Source: Brachypterus glaber
Lineage: Eukaryota > Arthropoda > Insecta > Coleoptera > Kateretidae
Assembly (NCBI GenBank): GCA_958510825.1
Contig: OY294044.1
Span: forward strand, 87,466,895-87,530,894
Reading direction: 5' to 3'
Length of the DNA stretch: 64,000 nucleotides
Shown: positions 10,373 to 21,082 of the stretch, one piece after another
How the letters are laid out: every line of letters begins with the position of its first letter
How positions within the stretch are numbered: position 1 is the first letter of the stretch
Position numbers and translations under genes: made by a program
Notes under the pieces: generated by a model
The model's database searches: none
What the model was told of the DNA's origin: nothing
What the model saw: the letters and a program-made list of their open reading frames with translations, nothing else

Positions 10373-10862
10373 CACCATTTTAAGTGTTTGGTTTGGTTTT
10401 CAACGTTTTAGTATTTAATTTTTCGTCCATGAACCGTGAAATTTCACATTCAAATTAATTTTTCTCGAAAACGGTTAGTCCTACAGTGTTACAATAAGAG
10501 TACCTTTTTATGTATTTTGACCTGAGGAATCATATACCAAAAATAAAATTAAAAAAAGTTATACAGAAAAAAGTTTGTGACAAAAAACTGATAAGGCTCC
10601 CCTGTTTTGCAGGCCCCTGGTTAAATTAAGTACATAAAAATAACATACGATGATAGGCCTTATTAAGATTAGTTCACGTGCAAAATCTCGTTGCTATATC
10701 TTAAAGGGTTCCTGAGTTATTAAATAAAAACCAAGTTGTTTGACTTCAAAGGGGCGTAGCTCCCTTACGACGCAATTTAGACATGTTATTCAGAAGTTTT
10801 TGTCATATTCCGTAATGTATCGCCCCTTAAAATTTGGGACCCTATTTCAAATACACCGTGCA
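10373..10862 (-). mobile_element. Diverged single arm of the 18-kb foldback family
   Basis: The order of blocks matches the right arm of the element at 18046-19221: GTATTTAATTTTTCGTCC, GAACCGTGAAATTTCAC, TTTTGACCTGAGGAATCATA, ACTGATAAGGC, GGGTTCCTGAGTTATTAAA, AAAGGGGCGTAGCTCCCTTA, ending in ATTTCAAATACACCGTG. It is older and more diverged than the copies at 18 and 53 kb, and no opposite arm is present. Confidence 0.75.
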
Positions 10863-10865
10863 CTG

Positions 10866-11110
10866 TAAAAACTGCATGTAAAATAATGTAAAAATACATG
10901 AATTTACATAGTACGGAATAGCAAATTTACTATACTGGACTATGCATAATTCATGAATTTATGTAAAAGAATGTAAAATAATGTAAAATAATGTAAAGTA
11001 ATGTAAAATAATGTGAAATAATGTAAAATAATGTAAAAGAATGTAAAAGAATGTAAAGAATGTAAAATAATATAAAACAATATATTTACATTGATTTACA
11101 TATTTTTACA
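10866..11110. repeat. ATGTAAAATA-type minisatellite, partly palindromic
   Basis: About a dozen 10-base units of the form ATGTAAA(A/G)(T/G)A lie at 10,970-11,080. Inverted copies (TTTACATGA, TTTACAT) flank them on both sides, so the block can fold back. Confidence 0.8.
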
Positions 11111-11275
11111 TGATTTTACAATGTCGGGCTATGTTATTTTAAGACGCGCGTGCGCTTTGGACAATAACCAAGAAGGCGTCGCATCATGAGACGGACTGTT
11201 TAGTATTGTTATTGTTAGAGAGATAGCGACTCATGCTGCTTAAAGTGTTAAAAGTGTAAAAAAAGGTAAATATTA
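11111..11275 (+). other. CG-containing island, possible lone 5' exon
   Basis: In contrast to the flanking AT repeats, this stretch has several CG steps (GACGCGCGTGCGC, GGCGTCGCATC) and ends AAAAAAAG then GTAAATA, a possible splice donor near 11,266. No coding frame is clear. It could be a non-coding first exon or simply old element sequence. Confidence 0.2.
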
Positions 11276-11524
11276 TTCATGTACGATATTTAAATGCTTT
11301 ATTTGTGGCCTAAAATTTACATTCTATAAATTACGATCTTTATCAGCCAATATATCTTTAAAGAAAGATGTAAGCAGTTTATATTCGTATTAAGGGTGCA
11401 AATCGTTTGGTTTATTAAACCAAATGAACTTTACGCTACGATATTTCAAAAAAGCTTTGACACAGAGACTTGTGATTTGGAACAAACATTTTTTAAGTAG
11501 TAAATATTTTTTTTCAAATTTCAA

Positions 11525-11665
11525 GTCTATGCAAAATATTACCATTCTGGACTATGTAATTTTTAGCGTTCCGGTCTATGCAAAATATTACTATTACGGA
11601 CTATGTAATTTTTACCATTCCGGTCTATGGCAACATATTACCATTTACGGACTATGTAATTTAAT
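11525..11665. repeat. ~50-bp tandem repeat, about 2.7 copies
   Basis: Units contain GGACTATGTAATTTTTA, then (G/C)(C/A)(G/T)TCCGGTCTATG, then CAAAATATTAC. The 81-residue ORF over it is a translation of the repeat and not a gene. Confidence 0.8.
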
Positions 11666-11669
11666 GTGA

Positions 11670-12470
11670 TTTATTTTTACCGTGTGGATACTATTCACTA
11701 TGAAGAGCATAATATGGAATGCGAAGCATTATAATCTTCACGGCTTGTTTATTTATGAAATGGCTCAATAAATTTGCAGGAAATTAAGTTGTAGTAAAAA
11801 TGATACGTTCATTAAAATTATCAAGTACTCACTAAAGATTTCCGAGAATATTACAAATTTAAATATTGAGATGTTTAAAATGCTGACAAGATAGCTTCTA
11901 GAATTCTGTCAAAGAATTTTGCTTTATTGATATAAAAAAGTATACTTTTTATTTATAAAAGAAAGGGTTTATAAAACGAATTAATCCTTATTAAAATCTG
12001 GAATGACGCCAAGCAGGGGTAAGGGGGGCGCCACCCCTCCACGCTCAAGTTGGGATAATCTAAATAGAAAAATTAAGGAGTTGATGATCTCAGGGATGTC
12101 CCCAGAGGGGCGGGGATATCCTGTTAAGTTGGGCAGTTGAGAAATTTGTAGATGCGGTGAGCGTTTTTTTTTGTAATTAAATTTACTAGTTGGGAAAATT
12201 TGGGTGGAGCAATTGGGAAATTTGTAGTATTAGTCGGGAAAACCGAAGCGGTAGAGTTGGGAAAATACCTTTTTTTTAGTTATTAAAATTTTCTTTTTTT
12301 TTCTTTCAGAGGGCAGGATCTTTTTTTGGTCATTAAAATTTATCGTTAGGAGTAAGCTTTTTTTTAGAGGGGGTTGGGAAACTTCTTAATCTTTAGTTGG
12401 AAAATGTTTGTCCTGCCCCCATCCCAAAAAAATATCTCTCGTCCACCCTGATTAAAATATTGTTAATTAA
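11670..12470. other. Non-coding DNA, no gene seen
   Basis: Contains imperfect repeats of GTTGGGAAAATTTG and GGTCATTAAAATTT type between 12,120 and 12,400. There is no supported frame. Confidence 0.4.
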
Positions 12471-12605
12471 GGGCCACTTGCACCAATGATAGTTTAACTT
12501 TAAACTTGGATTAAATTGACGGCTGACCAATCAGAACGCAGCATTTTTAACTTAAACTCGGTTTAGCTGAGTTAATCCCGTACCAAAATTTGGTGCAAGT
12601 GGCCC
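12471..12605. mobile_element. 135-bp MITE, GGGCCACTTGCACCA ends
   Basis: GGGCCACTTGCACCA at 12471-12485 is mirrored perfectly by TGGTGCAAGTGGCCC ending at 12605. The inner arms (AGTTTAACTTTAAACT and AACTTAAACTCGGTTTA) also partly pair. The flanks are TAA and TGA, close to the 3-bp duplications of PIF/Harbinger elements. That superfamily is an inference. Confidence 0.85.
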
Positions 12606-13429
12606 TGAGTGGTTCCAATAGGGTTATGAGTGCAGTAAGTGACTTAAGCTTAAAGAGTTTATGCTAAAATATTTAGCTGAATGAATCTAATCAAGTAAAA
12701 AATAAAAGAACACATCAATTAAGGTAATAGACTTTTTCTTATAAAATTTACCTTAAATAGGTACACTGGCCTACTATAGTTGAAGTCTCGATTAACGTCC
12801 TCTATAGACAATTTTCTTTGCATATTGTTCTTAATTAAGTGGCAATTAGGTTTTCATTCAAAATACAATATACCATTAAAGCTGTTCCATATTTCATGAA
12901 AATAATAAACTTTTATCAAACAATACCTTGAATATAATATTTCATGGTAATATATTAAATTGGGCGTTTCATTTTGGTAAGAATAATATTCTGGTTATGA
13001 GATCACCGCATTTATATTTTTACAGGGGCGTAGCAGAATAAAATAAAGTTTAAAACTGTGTGCACATTAAGGGGTTATATACCTTCTGGCTCAGGAAAAT
13101 TAATTTGCTCCGAAACGCCTTTTGCTTTCCCATTTTGAAAATTTTCAAAATTTCGGAAAGCCTTGTATTCGTGCAATAATTTTCAAAATTTTTGCGTATC
13201 TTTGCGTTTTATGACGTTTTATGTCGATATAAATCAATTTCAAACAAAATGTCGATCGGTCTGTCCGGGAAATCTTGTGGACACGATAACTTAAGAACGA
13301 TTTAAGCTAGAGACTTGAAATTTGACATACGGGTATGTTACCAAAAGTTCTAGCTCGGATTGTTTTTGGTGAACATTGGGGTGCGGCAAGGGGGACAAAT
13401 GGGGAAAAATGTATTTTCTTTACAAAAAT
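12606..13429. other. Non-coding DNA with repeat traces, no gene
   Basis: Around 13,120-13,260 there are words TTGCTTTCCCATTTTGAAAATTT and TTTGCGTTTTATGACG that recur at 6,956-7,025, so this is element-derived. A typical repeat phrase (CTGTCCGGGAAATCTTGTGG) follows. Confidence 0.4.
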
Positions 13430-14480
13430 TTGAAAATTGCTATATAGGGGTTTTGAGGTTGCTGAAATTGAATCTGATAATAATTTTTTTCCAACTCCAC
13501 CCCGGGGGTAAATTAGCGAGGGGGTAAATATTTTTAAATATAATAATAATAATAATAATGTCGTTTATTGCATAATCTATACAAAAGGCCATTGACCGAA
13601 GTCCTTCAGCCCATATAACATAATAAATTTAAAATAAATCAATTTTAACAAAAAATAAATAATAAAATGTATATAAAAAAAAAAAATAATTGGATTTAGT
13701 AAAAATAAATAAAAATATTAGTAACAGTCTTTAGTTTTTGAGATCATTCAATATCTGGAAAAGTGTTCTTTCTGGAAATCTCGCACGGGGAGGGTTTTGG
13801 TTCCGAGGGATACAGAAGCTGCTTAATGTGGATTGATTAAACTCGGATAACGCAAATTTCTTGGAAAGCTCTTGAAGGCGGGTGGTAACTGAAGTAGTGA
13901 CTGTCATATAAATATTTTCAATATTTTCGTCAAAACTGGTATATAGGGGTTTTTGGGGTTGGCGAATATGAATCTGATAATATTTTTTTTTCTAATTTCA
14001 CCCCTTGAGGGGTGGGGGATAGTTTTCGTGAAAATTGGTATATTGGGGTTTTTGAGGTTGCTGAAAGTGAAACTGATTATAACAAAATTATAACTCCACC
14101 CCCAAAGGGGCGGGGGAAGTTTTCGTAAAAATTTGTATATTGGGGTTTTTCAGGTTGCTGAAAGTGAATCTGATAATAAAAAAATCTTACTCCACCCCTT
14201 GAGGGGCAGGGGGTAGTTTTCTTGAAAATTTATAAATTGGGGTTTTTGAGGTCGCTAAAACTGAATCTTTTAATAATTTTTTTCTAATTTCACCCCCTGA
14301 GGGGTGGGGGGTAGTTTTTGTAAAAATTGGTGTAATGGGGTTTTTAGGGTTGCTGAAAGAGAATCTGATAATAAAAAAGTTCTAACTGCACCCCCTAAGA
14401 GGGGGAAGGGGGTAGTTTTTGTGAAAATTGGTATATTTTTAAGGTTGCTAAAAGTAAATCTAATAATAAAAAATCCATTA
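13430..14480. repeat. ~105-bp tandem array, interrupted by a LINE
   Basis: About seven to eight units run GAAAATTGGTATATTGGGG, TTTTTGAGGTTGCTGAAA, GTGAATCTGATAATAA, then CTCCACCCC(C/T) and GAGGGG(T/C)GGGGG. Each unit carries a short CCCC...GGGG hairpin. Single copies occur at 7,020-7,340, 28,350-28,420 and 41,085-41,180. An ORF inside reads through the repeat and is not a gene. Confidence 0.85.
13535..13908 (-). mobile_element. 5'-truncated LINE 3' end with 10-bp target duplication
   Basis: On the minus strand an open frame of about 54 codons ends in FCIPRNQNPPRARFPERT, then LFPDIE and stop (stop near 13,745). An untranslated region follows, and the tail is (ATT)n. This layout is typical for the end of a LINE ORF2. 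TAAATATTTT occurs at 13525-13534 and again at 13909-13918, exactly where the surrounding array is broken and resumes. The element jumped into a pre-existing repeat array. The clade is not determined. Confidence 0.7.
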
Positions 14481-14527
14481 CACGCGCGGATGTAAAAAAT
14501 GGGAAAGCTCTTTTATTGGGCAGTGTA

Positions 14528-14847
14528 TTTTTTGCGGTCACCAACATTTCTTCGAAACCAATTTACCAATAAATCTGAAATTTTTGGGTGTTGTTCCTAA
14601 TTACAATAGCTAGTTCGCGAACGACGGGTTTCGCAAAAAAAAATACGAAAATGAAGATGATTTTTCCAAAAAAATGATTTTTGATGTTTCGAAAATTGAG
14701 TCTTTCGGCTGGAAAAAGTAGAAATTTTCGTTCAAATAAAAACCCCTTCGTTCACGAACTAGCTATTGTAATTAGGAACAACACCTAAATATTTCAGATT
14801 GATCGGTAAATTGGTTTTCGAGAAATCGTGTTCACCGCAAAAAAAGG
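14528..14847. mobile_element. Foldback element, GCGGTCACCAACATTTC ends
   Basis: The left arm (TTTTTTGCGGTCACC, AACCAATTTACC, TGTTGTTCCTAATTACAATA, GCTAGTTCG) is mirrored by the right arm (CGAACTAGC, TATTGTAATTAGGAACAACA, GGTAAATTGGTTTTCGAG, CACCGCAAAAAAA). Arms are over 110 bp and nearly identical. It is non-coding, so the 73-residue ORF on it is a shadow. Confidence 0.85.
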
Positions 14848-15000
14848 CGTTTCGAGGCCAGGTTCTCGGTTTCCACAATTTTCCGAACTTTCCAATAAAA
14901 AAACACATCAAAACACATACTATTTGATATTTTGTAGGTCGTTCGAATAAAGTTGTGATTACATACCTAAAAAATATCAATTAATTTTCCCAAGCTAGAA

Positions 15001-15310
15001 GGTATCAGGGTGTTTACTAAGTACGGTAGGTAACTTCAGGGTATAAAACCTTACCCAAAAATAAGAAAAAAAGTTCCCATAAACATACGACTCGTAAGGG
15101 AGCTCAACCCCTTCATATGGGTTTCCAAAAATTCGACTTTTATTTAATAACTCAGCAACTCTTTGTGTTATAGCAACAAGGTATTGCATGTGATCTATCT
15201 ATAATAAGGCCTATCAGCCAATGGTATTTGCATATAGGTTAAAACCAGTGGCGTCCGAAATGGGGGGACTTATCACTTTCTTACCCCAAACTTTTTTCTT
15301 AGTAATGCAG
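15001..15310 (+). mobile_element. Diverged left arm of the 18-kb foldback family
   Basis: It begins CAGGGTGTTTA, then has GTAAGGGAGCTCAACCCCTT, TTTATTTAATAACTCAGCAACTCTTTG, AATAAGGCC, GGGGGGACTTATCA and CAAACTTTTTTC. These stand in the same order as the left arm at 18046. No matching right arm lies close by. Confidence 0.65.
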
Positions 15311-15856
15311 TGAATGCAGTGAAGTTTTAAAAGAATACAGGAGTGGTAGAAGTGAGCTCTTTTAGTGAAAGCAGAAGTAGTGAAATAGTGAATAATAGTG
15401 AAAATGAGAGCTGATATTGAAAATTTTTGGAAATAAGAGTGAAAGCGAAAGTAATGTCAGTGATTAAGAACATGAATGTGAAAATTTAAATTTTCAAGAA
15501 ATATTATCTAAAGTGTGTTGTGATTCAAGTCTGAACCACAAACAAATATATTATACCTATTCTGATCCTCCTGTTTAAAAATAATAACCTTTTTTTGCAC
15601 CTGTTTGATTTCTATCAAAAATTAGATCAAAAATATACTGCTAAACTAGGTTTTCTACAAACCTAGCATGATATTTTCGAGCTAATTTAGGTCCTAAATA
15701 GCATGCTATTTTTAATCCAAATAAGGCTATTCAGGAGCTATTTTAGGTCGATATTTTCAATCTATTATATGACGAAAATAGCATGCTATTTAAGGTTTCT
15801 AAATGGGTCAAAAAATAGGAATAAAAATGCGAGCTATATTATTAGGGCTAGTTGTG
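15311..15856. other. Non-coding DNA, no gene seen
   Basis: A purine-rich stretch at 15,300-15,500 has repeated AGTGA words. Around 15,640-15,800 GCTATTTTAGGTC-like and GCATGCTATTT words recur in both orientations. Nothing coding was found. Confidence 0.4.
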
Positions 15857-16017
15857 TAGGGTCACTCGATCGGTTGTTGCTTTGTCTACTTTGTGTGTTA
15901 GTGTGTTTTGGTGGTTGGTTGGTTGGTTGGTTGGTTGGTTTGGGCGAAAACTACCAGAAACCCAAACGGCTAACCACCAAAACGCTAGAATAAGTAAAAG
16001 CTGATCGAGTGACCCTA
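15857..16017. mobile_element. 161-bp MITE containing a (GGTT)n microsatellite
   Basis: TAGGGTCACTCGATC at 15857 is mirrored by GATCGAGTGACCCTA ending at 16017. A (GGTT)n run lies at about 15,909-15,941. The two ORFs across it are repeat translations. Confidence 0.8.
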
Positions 16018-16107
16018 TAGTTTTGTGCATTTGGGGACATTTTAAGGACGTTTCTAGACCATAAATATAGCTCGCATTTAGTGCACTAGTTTCTGGGAAG
16101 TTACACT

Positions 16108-16157
16108 AAGATGTGATCAATGGTAGATTATGGTCTTGTACCATTGATCACATTACA
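16108..16157. repeat. Hairpin TGTGATCAATGGTA / TACCATTGATCACA
   Basis: A perfect 14-bp inverted repeat with about a 17-bp spacer. It may be the collapsed end pair of a small MITE. Confidence 0.6.
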
Positions 16158-16358
16158 ATAAAATATAAATATATAATTTTTTTCTATAACTGTTTAATAT
16201 TTAAATTCTCACAAAATAAATAGTGTGTAGGAATAATGGTGTTATCAGGATAGACTCTTTCCGTTGTTATATTTAAAAAAATGGCTTTTAGAAAAATATA
16301 AAAGTAAATTGTGATCAAAGGTACAACAGTCTCCCCTACTATTAATCAGATCTGCAAA

Positions 16359-16720
16359 AAGTCCAAACGCATTTTCGGGCGCTGAAACCAAATTTGACAA
16401 TGAAAAACCTCGCTGACCCTCAAATTACCGTGCTCCCTTCTTATGTAAAAGTGGTTTTAGTCAGATTTGGTTTAGATTTGGCTGAATTTTGGATATATTA
16501 TAGTTCTCGATATTTTAGTCAAAAGTATATTTGGGTAAAACTTCCAAAATTTAATAGTTTACGCCATAAAAAACTTTGAAGAATCCGAGCTAGCTGGTCC
16601 AGTAATATTTTTTGCAGTTTTTTGAGAAAGATATATCTTTTTCAAAAAACTCCATATATGGGGTCAGCGAGGTTTTTTACTATTAATTTCGTTTTCAGCA
16701 CACAAAAATACGTAAGAAAA
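16359..16720. mobile_element. Foldback element, CTCGCTGACCC ends
   Basis: GGCGCTGAAACCAAATTTGAC...AAAAACCTCGCTGACCC at 16,378-16,420 is mirrored by GGGGTCAGCGAGGTTTTT...TTTTCAGC at 16,658-16,700. A strong internal hairpin CAGTTTTTTGAGAAAGA / TCTTTTTCAAAAAACTCC sits at 16,614-16,652. Confidence 0.7.
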
Positions 16721-16778
16721 ATATAGTATGATTAATAGTAATTAACTTCTTTTTTTTGGGCCTGTGTTAATGACGTTA

Positions 16779-17837
16779 TAGTCGAAGAGCTGGTGACCAT
16801 TTTTATTTCATTATTTGCTCCCGGCTATATTTTATATATGTCTTAAAGTACATTCAGATTAAGCTGTTTTTAAATTGTTAGACTCCGGTTCCTTTGGGTG
16901 CCAGAATCTCCAAAAGCTATGACAACGAGCTACCAAAAAATCTATTTTTAACTTGCCGAGTCGTATACATTTCATTTAATACATTCAGATTAAGCTCTTT
17001 TCATAGTTATACACAATAATTCTGGTTCCAAGGGGGTGAGAACAGTCTTTAAAAAGTGCCTTTAAAATATGTGATACCTAATTTTTTAAAGAAATGAGAA
17101 TTTATGAAATGAAATTTTAATTAAATGAAAATTAAAGAGAGTTTTTAGTGTTGACATATGTCAGATAAAGTCTGAGGAGTTGCGTTCCACCCGTGGAACC
17201 GGCAACAAGAGTCTACGGCGCGATTGGTAAATCATTTAACGGTGTTTAGTCACAGCCAGACTGTTTTATGTTAAAATGTGATTGTTAAGAAAATATCTAT
17301 ACTACGAAACGGTTCTACATATTTAAATTGAGTTAAATTGAATATTTTATGTTTGTGATGTACTTTTGTAGGTTAACCACGTTTTTTTGTGAGGTTATGT
17401 TAATAAGAAATTATATTTAGTTGAAACGATTAGAGAGACTCGCTTCAAGTCTCTAATACTTGTACCTGGTCAATAAGAACGAGAGTTCAAGACCATTAAG
17501 TCCTTTTGGGTCACTTTAATTTAGTGTCCAAAAGGAAATTTTGAAGAAGAAGAAGAAGAAGAAGACAGATAAAGTCTTTTTTAACTCTTAGCTTAGTGAA
17601 TAATTGTGTAAAACTGTGAAAATAGACTAATCTAAATGTAATAAATGTAATTTGTTTGACTCGGTAAGTTAAAAATATATTTTCGGGGGCCCCATTTCAC
17701 CACCTTTTCAAGGCTTTTAGCATCCAAAGAAACCCGATCCAGGACCTGGCGATTTGCAAGTAACTTAATTTTAATCAACTTTAAGACACAGCTGGGATCA
17801 AATAATGAAATAAAAATGGTCACCAGCTCTTAGACTA
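16779..17837. mobile_element. 1.06-kb element with AGAGCTGGTGACC ends
   Basis: The left end TAGTC..AGAGCTGGTGACCATTTTTATTTC continues ATTATTTG. It is mirrored by CAAATAATGAAAT, then AAAAATGGTCACCAGCTCTTAGACTA. TGTCTTAAAGT at 16,840 also faces ACTTTAAGACA at 17,778. The interior is non-coding, with a GAA repeat at about 17,544-17,564 and a stable hairpin GTTGCGTTCCAC / GTGGAACCGGCAAC at 17,178-17,206. Confidence 0.75.
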
Positions 17838-18041
17838 TTGGAATAATAATCCCTAAATACTGTTCAGTGAACAGTTCATTGTTAATCGCCTTCAAATTTT
17901 AAATTATTCTAATTTAGGATTAAGTATACAATTATATAATATTAAAATATAATTTCATCTAATCGTTCTGTTGTTTTTTTATTAATATTAATAATAAGCT
18001 AACTATAGTAACTAGCACTACAACTGTTGTACATACATACA

Positions 18042-19225
18042 TGTATACAGGGTGTATTTGAAATAGCGTAGGAATTTTTAACAGGTGACATGATAAAATA
18101 TGACAAAAAGTTCCTATAAACATATGTCTAAAAATGCGTCATAAGGGAGCTACGCCCCTTTGAAATTGGCTAAAAAAATCGGTTTTTATTTAATAACTCA
18201 GGAACCCTTTGAGATATATCAACAAGGTTTTGCACGTCAACTAATCCTACCAAGGCCCGTTTTTATGTGTTATTTTCATGTACTTATTTCAACCAGGGGT
18301 GTGCGAAACGGGGGGCTTACCAGTTTTTTCTCCCAAACTTTTTTCTGTGTAACTTTTTTTGCAATTTTATTTTTGAAATATGATTCCTCAGGTCAAAATA
18401 CATAAAAAAGGTACTCTTGTTGTAATACTGTAGGATTAACCGTTTTCGAGAAAAATTCATTTGAAGGTGAAATTCCACGGTTCGAGGACGAAAAATTAAA
18501 TACTAAAATGTTGAAAACCAAAATTTGAATGATGCAGGGCGAATGTACATTAAAAACTAAGAAAAAAACCTCATATACAGGTACTTCCAAAAATGAATCC
18601 TAATGGAGCTATGGTCTCCTAAATATGCACCATTTTTAAAGGGCTATGGTAGCTTTAAAAGCGTTTTTTCGACCTACAAGTATGGAAACTTTTTTTCTTA
18701 GTTTTTGATGTAGAATAACACTGCATCATTAAAATTTTGGTTTTCGACATTTTAGTATTTAATTTTTTGTCCTCGAACCGTGAAATTTCACCTTCAAATG
18801 AACTTTTATCGAAAACGGTTAATCCTACAGTATTACAACAAGAGTACCTTTTTTATGTATTTTGACCTGAGGAATCATATTTCAAAAATAAAATTGCAAA
18901 AAAGTAACACAGAAATAAGTTTGGGACAAAAAACTGATAAGGCCCCCCCCCCGTTTCGCACACCCCTGGTTTAAATAAGTACGTGAAAATGACATACAAA
19001 GATGGGCCTTATTAGGATTAATTCACGTGCAAAACCTCGTTAAAATATCTTAAAGGGTTCCTGAGTTATTAAATAAAAACCGATTTTTTTAGCCAATTTC
19101 AAAGGGGCGTAGCTCCCTTATGACGCATTTTTAGACATATGTTTCTATGAACTTTTTGTCATATTTTATCATGTAGAATCACCTGGTAAAATTTCCTACG
19201 CTATTTCAAATACACCCTGTATGTA
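18042..19225. mobile_element. 1.18-kb foldback transposon with ~490-bp arms
   Basis: The element spans 18046-19221. Left arm TACAGGGTGTATTTGAAATA and right arm TATTTCAAATACACCCTGTA start a nearly continuous inverted match of about 490 bp. It includes GGGAGCTACGCCCCTTTGAA, TTTATTTAATAACTCAGGAA and TGATTCCTCAGGTCAAAA. A loop of about 180 bp sits in the middle. TGTA lies directly on both sides (18042-18045 and 19222-19225), a likely 4-bp target duplication. No transposase is encoded, so the short ORFs within the arms are not genes. Other copies are at 10373, 15001 and 53438. The arm identity suggests a fairly recent insertion. Confidence 0.9.
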
Positions 19226-20005
19226 AATAGCTGTATCTACGTATCTCTGTTACCTATAATATTTAATAATTACTTTTAAATAGATTTTTAATGGTATCTA
19301 GAAACACTTAACATAAATTTAATGGTTACTTGCAAATTAATATTTTTTTATTCAGTTTTAAGATAAATGATATAACTGGTTCATTAATAATAATTATAAA
19401 ATCCAGTATGGAAAACTGATTTTTTAGACAGCCATACTTATTCGGTACTTTTTTTTAGAGAAAGAAGTGAATTTCGGACACATTTATTAAAAGTAAAACA
19501 GAAGAAATCTTCGTTCCAAAAAAACACTTTCGTTCTATATTGATAGGCAACTGAAGCATTTTTTCTTACACATTTTACTCCATACAGGAATTTTTAAACT
19601 GTGATACTGTTATAAATTTAGATATCAATGATTAAATCTGTGACTTGGTTCTAAAAGGGACAATGTCAGTTTGTCAATAGCAGCATTTTCAAAATATTAC
19701 ATTAGAGTTGACGTGAAAACAATGCTTTTAACAAAGTGACATTGGGCCTTTTAGAAGCAAGTCACAGAAATATAATCTGGTCCAAACAGCCAAACCTTAA
19801 TTTCAAATAGGTAATTAATATTAACGAATGCTTGTAGTTTTATGTAAAATTTAAGGACAAGGGCGTCATTTCGTCGTACAAGGGGGGGGGGCAGGGGGCT
19901 GGGGGCAACGGCCCCCCTGGCATTTTAGAATTAGGCCATTAGGTCTTAAAAATTAAGAATGTTTAAAGTAATAAATATCTGCCTTCTTATAATGCATACA
20001 AATTA
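19226..20005. other. Non-coding DNA with a G-run, no gene
   Basis: Mostly featureless. At 19,881-19,918 there is a run GGGGGGGGGCAGGGGGCTGG continuing GGGCAACGGCCCCCC, which could form a G-quadruplex or a hairpin. It resembles the G-rich ends of the elements at 26271 and 55084. Confidence 0.45.
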
Positions 20006-20154
20006 AAATTAAATTAATATAAAGAACTTTCACTTTCGGGTTTAGACCGTGTTAATGGATTTTCAAAAATCCATTAACACGGTCTAAACCCGAAAGTGAA
20101 AGTTCTTTATATCTTAATGGCCGTGAAAGCTTAAAATCTAAAATTAAATTAATA
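20006..20154 (+). mobile_element. Foldback retroelement, sibling of the 55.3-kb hammerhead element without its core
   Basis: The insert 20020-20140 is flanked by a perfect 14-bp duplication AAATTAAATTAATA (20006-20019 and 20141-20154). It is a 96-bp palindrome (about 20017-20112) of the arm ATATAAAGAACTTTCAC, CGGGTTTAGACCGTGTTAAT, followed by CTTAATGGCCGTGAAAGCTT and AAAATCTA. The same arm and the same 3' tail occur at 55171-55410. There an extra palindrome with the hammerhead motif sits at the centre, and here the centre is only CA. Target duplication without TA or TTAA choice suggests a retroelement and not a DNA transposon. Confidence 0.85.
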
Positions 20155-20419
20155 GTTATAATAAGCCTTTTAGCACAATTTCCAATTGTCGTTGATAAAG
20201 GGTTCCTACAGTTCAGGAAAAACAAGGAAAAGTCAGGGAATTGAAAGGGGTCATCTGGGAAACCTGGATTTTAACTACTTTTTGCCTAAAATACAGGGAA
20301 AATATTAAGCATCTTAAAAAAAATAGGGAATTTTGGCTATTTTATTTTATCTGTTCAATTTTTATTTTGTAATTTTTGAGGTAATTATTATATTGTGCGC
20401 TCAAGTGTAAATTCATAAA

Positions 20420-20990
20420 AATTTTGGCCTGAGGCGCTATATCTTTCTTACATTTTAGTGTAATTTGTAATTGTAAAACTGTTTTAAAATGTTAAAATAA
20501 AAATTTGTAAAAATAACTACCTGGGGCTTTCTTACGTTTTTTTTATTTAAGATTGTAGAACTTTTTTTTATTTATTTATTTATTTTAAAAAACTAGTTTA
20601 AAGTTAAAATAGAACATTTGATTTGTAAAAAATTTCGCCTGCGGCGCTAGCACTTTCTTTTTTTATTTAAGATTGCAGAATTTAAACGTGAAATTGATAA
20701 AAATTTTCTTGCATATTTTTGAAATTTAGAATTTTAAAAGTGTTTAAAAATTAAAGTAGGCTATCAAATTTGTAAAAATTTTCGCCGGCAGCGCTGGGGC
20801 TTTCTTTCTTTTTTTTTATTTAAGTTTCTCAAACTTAAACAGAAAATAGGTAAAAATTTCCGCTTGCGATGCGAGAGTTTTTTTCATTTTTTTTTAATTT
20901 TAAATTACGGATTTAAAATTGACCATCAAATTTCTAAAAATCTTCGCCTGCGGCGCTAGGGCTCTCCCAAGTTTTTTATTATTGTAAAAT
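20420..20990 (+). repeat. Degenerate ~109-bp array with TTCGCCTGCGGCGCTAGGG
   Basis: About five units each contain AAAATTTTCGCCTGCGGCGC (or a variant) followed by T(A/G)G(G/C)..CTTTCTT and a T-rich stretch. Related arrays occur at 37730-38125 (same strand) and at 42535-42660 and 43790-44420 (opposite strand). No protein is encoded. Confidence 0.75.
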
Positions 20991-21082
20991 TTTACTTACA
21001 TTCTTAAATAGGGCTCTGATTAAGAATATATTTTTTCTTTTAAAGTATGTTTTATTTTTATTTTAATAAAACAAAGAATCAA

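Noticed and set aside
14304..14495. 63-residue ORF
   Set aside because: It lies wholly in the ~105-bp repeat array.
17172..17212. CTGAGGA followed by a strong hairpin and GTC, looking like a third hammerhead
   Set aside because: After the hairpin the sequence is AAGAGTC where G12-A13-A14 should be, so the essential GAA is absent. Stem I also does not form.
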